Source of the DNA: Euperipatoides rowelli
Taxonomy: Eukaryota; Onychophora; Udeonychophora; Euonychophora; Peripatopsidae
Length of the DNA stretch: 17,674 nt
Direction: 5' to 3' (one strand)
Assembly (NCBI GenBank): GCA_003024985.2
Contig: PXIH01S0001150.1
Below are positions 12,035-17,674 of the stretch, one piece after another (position 1 is the stretch's first letter; every line of letters begins with the position of its first letter). The notes under the pieces were generated by a model, which was given only the letters and a program-made list of their open reading frames with translations, made no database searches and was not told the origin of the DNA. The position numbers and the translations under genes were made by a program.

Positions 12035-12395
12035 TTATTCTATTATCATATTGTTCAAAGGAGAACATGAATATCTTTTTGCTTTAAATTTTGGAAGTGA
12101 ACAATGTTCAGCATTTCTAATCAATCTCCCAGTTAAATCTCTTCTTTTTTGAGTTAATAATTCTGGGAAACACTTAAAAAAACTTTAGTGAGAAACTGAA
12201 GATCAAATTTTCTCTTGACTCTAAAGTTTGTAAATCACAAACCTCAAGCACATGCTCATATGAAATATAGTTATTTCCCAAAATCAATCTCAAAGTTTTT
12301 TTTTTTATTGCTTCTATAGGTGTAATTTGTTTTTTGGTCAAAGGAGGAGACCAAACTGACACACAGTATTCATATATTGATCTAATATATAAAAT
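12035..12395 (-). pseudogene. LINE (non-LTR retrotransposon) reverse-transcriptase C-terminal remnant
   Basis: The frame reads LYIRSIYEYCVSVWSP, then TKKQITPIEAI, then TLRLILG, ISYEHVLE and LQTLESRENLIF. This is the familiar region just after the polymerase core of Jockey/CR1-like LINE ORF2 proteins, where Y-x-VWSP is followed by a KKxIxxIExIQK helix and RLILG. A stop follows FSLKFF at 12174-12176. After a one-base frameshift in the A7 run at 12176-12182 (plus strand), the match continues with KCFPELLTQKRRDL, RLIRNAEHCSLPKFKAKRY and SPLNNM to a stop at 12035-12037. The copy is therefore broken and cut off upstream by the N at 12396. It lies in the NCK intron, in the same orientation as NCK. 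The exact family is unclear because only the tail is visible. Confidence 0.8.
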
Positions 12396-12396
12396 N
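12396..12396. other. Single-base assembly gap (N)
   Basis: One N follows the 95-bp segment that recurs at 15349-15443. A single N usually marks a contig join of unknown or negative size rather than one ambiguous base. Confidence 0.8.
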
Positions 12397-12500
12397 AAAT
12401 ATTAAATAAATGGTTTAGAAACTGAGATTTCAGAAATTTTAGTTATTTATATGAAGTAAACTAACAACATAACGAAAACTCGCAAAGATCTCGTGTAAAA

Positions 12501-12566
12501 ATAGTACCGTATCGTGCTATTTTACCAATCAGCCAATAGTACCGTATCGTGCTATTTTACCAATCA
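12501..12566. repeat. 31-bp tandem duplication, 35-bp period
   Basis: The unit starting ATAGTACCGTATCGTGC and ending TACCAATCA is present exactly at 12501-12531 and 12536-12566. It contains the CpG-bearing word TACCGTA. It lies in the NCK intron as assembled. Confidence 0.9.
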
Positions 12567-12744
12567 TCATTATAAATGTAAACTTTTGAAATGTCATTTG
12601 CAAATGGAACCAAAAAAAAAATGCTTCTAGCATTTAAAGGTCTAAAAACACCTTTAAACAAGTTGTCTTTAAGACACAATTTTCTATCGACTCTCCTGTA
12701 TTCCACGTGTTTTTGACGTATTGCACATCATTATAAATGTAAAC
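12565..12744. repeat. 19-bp direct repeats bracketing a 142-bp segment
   Basis: CATCATTATAAATGTAAAC occurs exactly at 12565-12583 and 12726-12744. The enclosed segment has a perfect 9-bp inverted repeat (TTTAAAGGT at 12633-12641, ACCTTTAAA at 12650-12658) and a second small hairpin around GTCTTTAAGAC. The direct repeats have the size of a retroposon target-site duplication, but no A tail or RNA-derived promoter boxes are evident. Confidence 0.7.
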
Positions 12745-12850
12745 CAGAAAGTTCAAGGTTTCATTTAATATAAAGCATGGCGTCCTAGCTTGAGAGATAG
12801 CGTTTTTACAAACTTTTATAAATACTTCTTTTTACAGGTTTATTTTTACC

Positions 12851-12851
12851 N
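12851..12851. other. Single-base assembly gap (N)
   Basis: An N lies between TATTTTTACC and TTTAACTAC. I see no shared sequence on its two sides, so it could be a join or merely an uncalled base. Confidence 0.6.
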
Positions 12852-13771
12852 TTTAACTACTTTATGGTCTTAATAAATTGCCTTTTTTTCATAGATTTTG
12901 AATTTTTTTTTAATTTAAATGATTTTATTTTGAAAGTAGATAAGTTTATAGAGTTAAAAAAAAAAACTTCAAAATGCAATAGATGAATTTATTTTTCCAT
13001 TTTTCGACCTGGTACCGTATTAGTAGCATGTCCCCATAATATTAATTTTTCCTGAGAATTCATTCAGCATATTAACAAAACAATCCTAATCTATAATGTA
13101 CCAGAGGTTAACACTATATTAATTGCATTATCACGCACCGTTTTATTCTCATTTAATTGACAAACATTTTTATTTATTAAAACAAGAATTCATTTAAAAA
13201 AAAAAATATAGGCTAGTAGTAATTTATTTTTGAAGCGTGAAAGGAAAAGAAAATCCAAAAGTTTGTGGAGAATTATGTGCAGTCTAGATAAGAACACTAA
13301 CAAAATTAAAAAAATATAATATTCTTAGTCCAGCTGGGGATCACCACCCAGCCAGCCCAGTCCACCTCTGATGTGGCTTATGATGTCATTGGGTTAAAAT
13401 CTTTTCTTAAATATGAGAAAATAAACCCAACTGTTTATACTAATATAAAAATAAAAATTACACTTTTTAAAATATATTTAAATAATAGCCTAGAGCAAAT
13501 AACATTTTTTTTAATAGAATTGACCTTTTAATTTTTAAGAAAACATTCAAAATACTTATATACCTGTACAGTATAAAAAATATGGAAAAAAAAAAAAAAA
13601 AAACTTTGTTCCCGTCATGTGGGCAAAATTTCCATAAACATGATTAATTAGATTTCTTTATAATTGCAAAGAATAACTAATAATTTATTTTACTGTAATT
13701 TCTTACTGGGCGAAGATTTTATACTGTATAGTATACTTATACAAGAAGAGATGGTAAAAAACACAACAGGT

Positions 13772-14036
13772 CCCCCCCCCCCCCCAAATCAGATGACCAT
13801 AAAGTAATAGATAGCAAATATTAGCCAAAATATGAAGGTATTTGGCACCATTGCCATGGTAAACATTGAGCTTTGCTTCTGTAATATACAGTGCATACAG
13901 TAGCCTACACGTATTGGGTATATAATAGGCTTTTATAAACTGTAATAGGAGTTTTGGCATCCATTATGCCTTACTTTTGAATGGCCTATACACACCCATA
14001 CCTACAAAATTTCCATTTTTTTTTTTGGGGGGGGGG
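13772..14036. repeat. C14 and T11G10 homopolymer runs
   Basis: A run of 14 C lies at 13772-13785, and T11 followed by G10 at 14016-14036. They stand out in an AT-rich intron. Long single-base runs are also prone to sequencing error. Confidence 0.9.
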
Positions 14037-14831
14037 AAGGGGTGCTATTGCAATTTGTTATAGGCCAAAAAAAAAAAAAGTTTTAGAAATTTATACAATA
14101 TCTAATTGGATATTTTGTTTTTTAAATGACAGGCAGCTAGACCAGAAGTTACATTTTTTATTATAACATCCACAAAAAAACAATAAAAAAAATGATGGCA
14201 CCGTTTTTTTTTTTTTTAAATAATGAAATTAACAAATATTTGACTTCTTAAAATTAAAAAAAAAAAGTTTATTGGTGAAAGATTAGCAGGAGTGGAAATT
14301 GGAATGGAAGATACAATGTCATGCAACAGTGAGGGGGAGGGGAGAGTAAACAAAATAAATCACTGCCAGCTGTTCCTTGCTTAGTAAGTTTTGATTGTGA
14401 CATCAGTTTCATTTCTAATTATATTTCCACTCCTCTATCTATCACCCTACAAACGGACCTACAGTATTTCACTAAAAATGTTCTTTGTAGATCAACCAAA
14501 AAAACAAACAAAACAAACCCGCACACATTAAGCCATTTACTGTCTGTTTAACAACAATCTGGCTAATTTAATTTTAAAATACAGCTATTGAACAACAGCA
14601 ATAACAAAGTAATTAATGCCCAGTACCAGATTTAAATATTTTGTTAGTGGCTTGGAGTCTTATTACAATCAAAGGATATAATGTTAATATAATCTAGCAA
14701 CAAAAATAAATAATTGGCAGATTATAAAAATGATCTAATTTTATCAACATTGTCCCTTTTATGACTAATCAAAGGCAACACACCAGCTGGTGTGAATGAA
14801 TTTAAATAAATTCCATGACCTAAATACTTAC

Positions 14832-15347
14832 ATTTGTTTCACTATCTCTGATTAAGAAATCTCCATCTGTACCACTGTCGTTAAGCACTTGATCACACTG
14901 TTGCCGTGTGATACTTCCATGATACCAGGCTTTGCCTGACATTTGATCCCTGTCCACATTATTAGATACAGAGCTAGAGCTACTTAAAGATAAGTTGCCC
15001 ATTTGTGTTGCTAATGGAGATGCCTGTTGAGCAGCCAGTCCTCGGCTATTTTGTGACACACTTGTTTCTGTCACATCTGGAAGCACTTGCACATAATTTT
15101 TTGGCACAAGTCCTACTTCCCCACGGGTGTTCCGTGCTTTCCACCACTCAGGATCATTGGCGGGCATTTCAATTATCTCGAGACGCTCCCCTTTTTGAAA
15201 GTTCAACTCCTCCTCATTTTGTGAAGAAAATGGGTATAGAGTTACTACTGTCTGTAAACATTTTGCAGGCCGAAGCAGAGAACTATCATCCGGTTGAGAA
15301 TAATGCTGACTTGACTCTGAAAAGTCATCAGCTTCTTCTTGCACATA
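14832..15347 (-). CDS. NCK: NCK adaptor, penultimate visible exon (SH3-3 and first half of SH2)
   Basis: NCK proteins are cytoplasmic adaptors with three SH3 domains and one C-terminal SH2 domain, linking phosphotyrosine on receptors and scaffolds to actin regulators. This exon gives 172 open codons. Residues 1-2 (YV) fit the end of the second SH3. An acidic/Ser-rich linker follows, then SH3-3 at about 33-90 with TLYPF, EEELNF, the EWW pair at 67-69 and PKNYV at 82-86. A Ser-rich linker leads to SH2, starting WYHG at 141-144 and reaching FLIRDSE with the phosphate-binding Arg at 167. The exon ends in AAT followed by a strong GTAAGT donor (14831 downward), phase 0. The upstream edge is not a splice site: it is cut by the N at 15348, so the rest of SH3-2 and all of SH3-1 are missing. 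CRK and GRB2 have other domain orders, so NCK is the best call; which vertebrate paralogue it resembles cannot be said. Confidence 0.95.
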
Positions 15348-15348
15348 N
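15348..15348. other. Single-base assembly gap cutting the NCK exon
   Basis: The N separates NCK coding sequence (15347 downward) from LINE sequence (15349 upward). There is no AG acceptor at this edge, and the first residues YV match the middle of the family's SNYV motif. The exon is therefore truncated by the join rather than by splicing. Confidence 0.9.
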
Positions 15349-15443
15349 TTTTTTATTGCTTCTATAGGTGTAATTTGTTTTTTGGTCAAAGGAGGAGACC
15401 AAACTGACACACAGTATTCATATATTGATCTAATATATAAAAT
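15349..15443 (-). repeat. Exact second copy of the LINE remnant's upstream end
   Basis: All 95 bases match 12301-12395 by eye. It begins immediately after the N at 15348 inside the T run, and sequence continues beyond it past 15443. On the minus strand it encodes the LYIRSIYEYC to PIEAI part of the reverse-transcriptase remnant. The perfect identity, and the fact that each copy touches an N, point to contig-end overlap rather than a true second insertion. Upstream of it (15444 onward) I cannot follow recognisable reverse transcriptase, so the LINE is probably 5' truncated or badly decayed there. Confidence 0.9.
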
Positions 15444-15454
15444 ATATATCCTAC

Positions 15455-15471
15455 TACAGTATAATACTGTA
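15455..15471. repeat. Perfect 8-bp palindrome TACAGTAT-A-ATACTGTA
   Basis: Exact inverted repeat with a one-base loop. A second inverted pair overlaps it just downstream (ACTGTATAA and TTATACAGT, 15466-15491). The rest of 15472-15910 shows nothing recognisable. Confidence 0.8.
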
Positions 15472-15910
15472 TAAACTTAATCTTATACAGTGTACACACA
15501 TCTATAAAATTGTACACAGTAGAAAAGCTAGATGTTTCAAGTAAAAATTGATAATTTCTCACTTTAAAAAAAAAAAAAGTCATTGCAAGAGCCATGATTA
15601 AGCTGAAATGGAACATGTAAATTTAAATGTCATGTGACTCAAGGTGGACTGGGTGAGACAGGCCAGGTGGGAAGGAAAGAAATTCAGGCCAATTTCCATG
15701 AACAGATAATTAAGTACAAATACATTACCGGTACATATTAAAAGATACCAACAAAATCTAATTATACACTTAAACTAACTATTCTTAAATCGTTAAGTAT
15801 TCCTTTACTACTTTGTGTGTATTTGTACATAAGTATCAGTGTTAGATTGGCATAAAAAATCCCCACTAGTACATTTAATTAAAATGACCTAGTAAAAATT
15901 GGCTTTTTTT

Positions 15911-16524
15911 TTTAAGCGGCGGCTGATGAGTGTGTATGGGGAAGGTTGCTTGTATAGTTCAGCATGAATGTTATCGCTTGGGTTTTGTGGAGTGGATGCT
16001 GTGCTATATGTAGTCATCAGGACTGTGGAAATATTCACAAATTATGGGACTTTGTCAGAGCAGACTGGGAGCTGATTGGCATAAGCTTATATCTTCACAT
16101 AAACATAACCAAGGAACTTCAATAATGTTGGTGGATATTGGCATCAATTGGCATTTTAATCATGACAACCATTCCTCACTTTGGAGGCTTATGGGAAGCT
16201 GGGGTCAAATAAATCAACCATCATCTCAGCAGAACATTGGGCTTAACGATGCTCACATATGAGGAAGTTAAAACAATTCTGATTCAGATTGAGGCTTCAT
16301 TCAACTCTAGACCATTATGCCCCATGACTGACAATGCTTTGCCCTTACTGTGTTAACTCCAGGACCCTTTTTAAAAACAGAATCAATATCTGAAATTGTA
16401 GACCCAAAGTCCCAAATGCATTACATAATCCCATGAATAAGCTGTCCCATTGACATATGGTTCAATAGATTTTCCAACATTTCTGGCAGAATTGGTCAAG
16501 TGAATACAGCAATGCTCAAAATGG
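15911..16524 (+). pseudogene. BEL/Pao LTR retrotransposon integrase remnant
   Basis: Across shifting frames this reads as the C-terminal half of a BEL/Pao integrase. In order: DCGN (about 16031; the second catalytic Asp), FVRADWEL, GINWHFN (ORF frame), then after a frameshift PHFGGLWEAGVK (16174 on; the third catalytic acid is the Glu of LWEAG), LTYEEVKTILIQIEA, NSRPLCPMTDN, then LTPGPFL, and finally FLAELVK and QQCSKW ending at 16524. It is non-functional: there are several frameshifts, an in-frame TAA at 16210-16212 where the family has Ser, and stops around 16354 and later. The stretch 15911-15964 (RRLMSVYGEGCLYSS) could be the preceding integrase part (RRFxxxxGxxxxIYSDN-like) or a separate mariner-type HTH piece; this part is uncertain. 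No LTRs are recognised. It lies upstream of, and opposite to, the NCK gene. Confidence 0.85.
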
Positions 16525-16638
<114 letters not shown>

Positions 16639-17674
16639 GTAAGTATTAGACCCAGTCTACAGGTTGACAATTTAGTATTAGTTACCTCTCAAGTGCTGAT
16701 CAGATGATTGATTTATGTCATTACTATGAAAACTAGCAAAGGGATTTATAAACAACCTGTTTCAAAGTGTTTTGTTACCTCTGTCAGAGGATGAATCTCA
16801 TCATGCTACTCCATCACCATTGATTTTAAAAAGTTTTTGTTTTGTTAAGTCTTTCAAGGTGGGCGGCATGTTTGGATTTGATTTGCTTTCCAGCGCTTTG
16901 TTAAAAGATGATCAGATTATTTTACTAACTATTTAATTTGGATAAATCTGTTTCCGGTTAAGGCAGCTGCATACAGCTAAGAAAGAGACATCAAGATTAA
17001 ATTACAGTTTTTAGAAATAAACATGTCTGAAACTCTTTTATAACTTCCTACCCACATGTAGGCCTACTGAATTAAGAACTAAAAAATGGACCAGTCAGTA
17101 AGTAGTGTTAAGAGTTTTGATAATCTAACAAGTCAATTTTTGTATATTCATGTTTTCCATTAAATTTGTATACTGTTAAGGGGACAAGCTACTAGAAAAC
17201 CTATTTTCTTTAAAATGAATAATTACGGTATATGATTATACTTATATATTTTGAATGTAATAGTGAATAAATAATCATTCATATTAAAATTGTTACTGTC
17301 TTATGGTCACCAAAATGGCCACCATTGGTGGCCATCTTGCTATTTTTAATAAGGAAATTTGTAAATAGTTTATCTCTGAAACTAAACTTTAGATTCATGT
17401 TGTAAATGAATTTCTTTTCTACAAAGGTCAATTGATGCCGCTATGTTTCAAATTTTTTTTAAAAAAAATCGAAAACGCAAAATTACAAGCACTTATTTTG
17501 ACACGTCCATTTAATTATCGTAATTGTTTACGATATGGTCCCTATTTCAAAATTGGTAAAAAGATTTCCAAAAATTGAAACCTAGCGGCACATATTATGC
17601 CTTGAAGAATATTTCTGCCAAAAATTTAGAGAAAATATTTCAAAAGTTCTGTACTTATGAATTTTTTAAGTTAC
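16639..17674. other. Non-coding stretch after the BEL/Pao remnant
   Basis: Just after the microsatellite, VDNLVLVT (about 16662-16685) faintly resembles the GDLVLV motif of BEL/Pao integrase C-termini, so the dead element may continue briefly. Beyond that I recognise nothing except the palindrome at 17315-17335. Confidence 0.6.
17315..17335. repeat. GC-rich 10-bp palindrome ATGGCCACCA-T-TGGTGGCCAT
   Basis: Perfect inverted repeat with a one-base centre. Its arms, with their flanks, read AAAATGGCC on the plus strand and CAAGATGGCC on the minus strand, both resembling the YY1 core. It is placed in otherwise AT-rich non-coding DNA (16639-17674) where I see no gene. Confidence 0.75.

Larger units (their letters stand above)
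11603..14831 (-). other. NCK intron splitting the SH2 domain (as assembled)
   Basis: The intron starts GTAAGT on the minus strand at 14831 and ends TTTTTAG at 11603. It is about 3.2 kb as assembled, but contains single-N joins at 12396 and 12851, so its true length and content are uncertain. Inside are a LINE remnant (12035-12395), a cluster of short direct and inverted repeats (12501-12744), a C14 run at 13772-13785 and a T11G10 run at 14016-14036. I see no further coding exon in it. Confidence 0.8.

Noticed and set aside
13772-14036. C14 and G10 runs as a G-quadruplex or as an inverted-repeat element
   Set aside because: Each is a single run rather than four spaced G tracts, and flanking sequences do not match in inverted orientation beyond the runs.
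15005-15367. 120-codon plus-strand open frame
   Set aside because: Shadow of the NCK exon on the opposite strand. It also crosses the N and has no domain of its own.

Overview
This window comes from a nuclear genome of an animal, very AT-rich, with long non-coding stretches, GT-AG introns and decayed retrotransposons. The one clear host gene is an NCK-type SH3/SH2 adaptor on the minus strand. Its protein looks animal and probably invertebrate. The BEL/Pao and LINE relics and frequent TAGGCCTA-like words would suit a marine invertebrate such as an echinoderm, but the species cannot be named from this sequence.

Layout. Positions 1-11398 lie 3' of the NCK stop codon and hold no convincing coding sequence. 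They contain a short GC-rich element present twice in opposite orientation (about 980-1030 and 1848-1895), a TA-rich palindromic tract near 3900-3970, a probable 314-bp Tc1/mariner-like MITE (5310-5623), a diverged inverted pair of about 70-bp segments (7447-7517 and 8038-8110), and several homopolymer runs. Positions 11399-15347 carry the last two visible NCK coding exons: the second half of the SH2 domain at 11399-11602, and the third SH3 plus the first half of SH2 at 14832-15347. They are separated by an assembled intron of about 3.2 kb that contains a LINE reverse-transcriptase remnant and two single-N joins.

At 15348 another single N cuts the NCK exon. What follows (15349-15443) is an exact 95-bp copy of 12301-12395, the sequence just before the first N. 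This looks like a contig-end overlap, so the order of pieces between 12396 and 15348 is doubtful, and an open frame running through the N is an artificial LINE-NCK fusion. From about 15911 to 16524 lies a broken BEL/Pao integrase on the plus strand, ending exactly where a 114-bp (ATA)n microsatellite starts. The last kilobase is non-coding apart from a GC-rich palindrome near 17325.

The NCK exons together encode a normal C-terminal half (SH3-3 plus complete SH2). The N-terminal SH3-1 and nearly all of SH3-2 lie outside or in the gap. I found no operon-like system, RNA gene, CRISPR array or new defence system. The most useful observations are the assembly inconsistency, the strong excess of the heptamer TACAGTA/TACTGTA with its possible CpG-decay origin, and the inverted and terminal-repeat elements.
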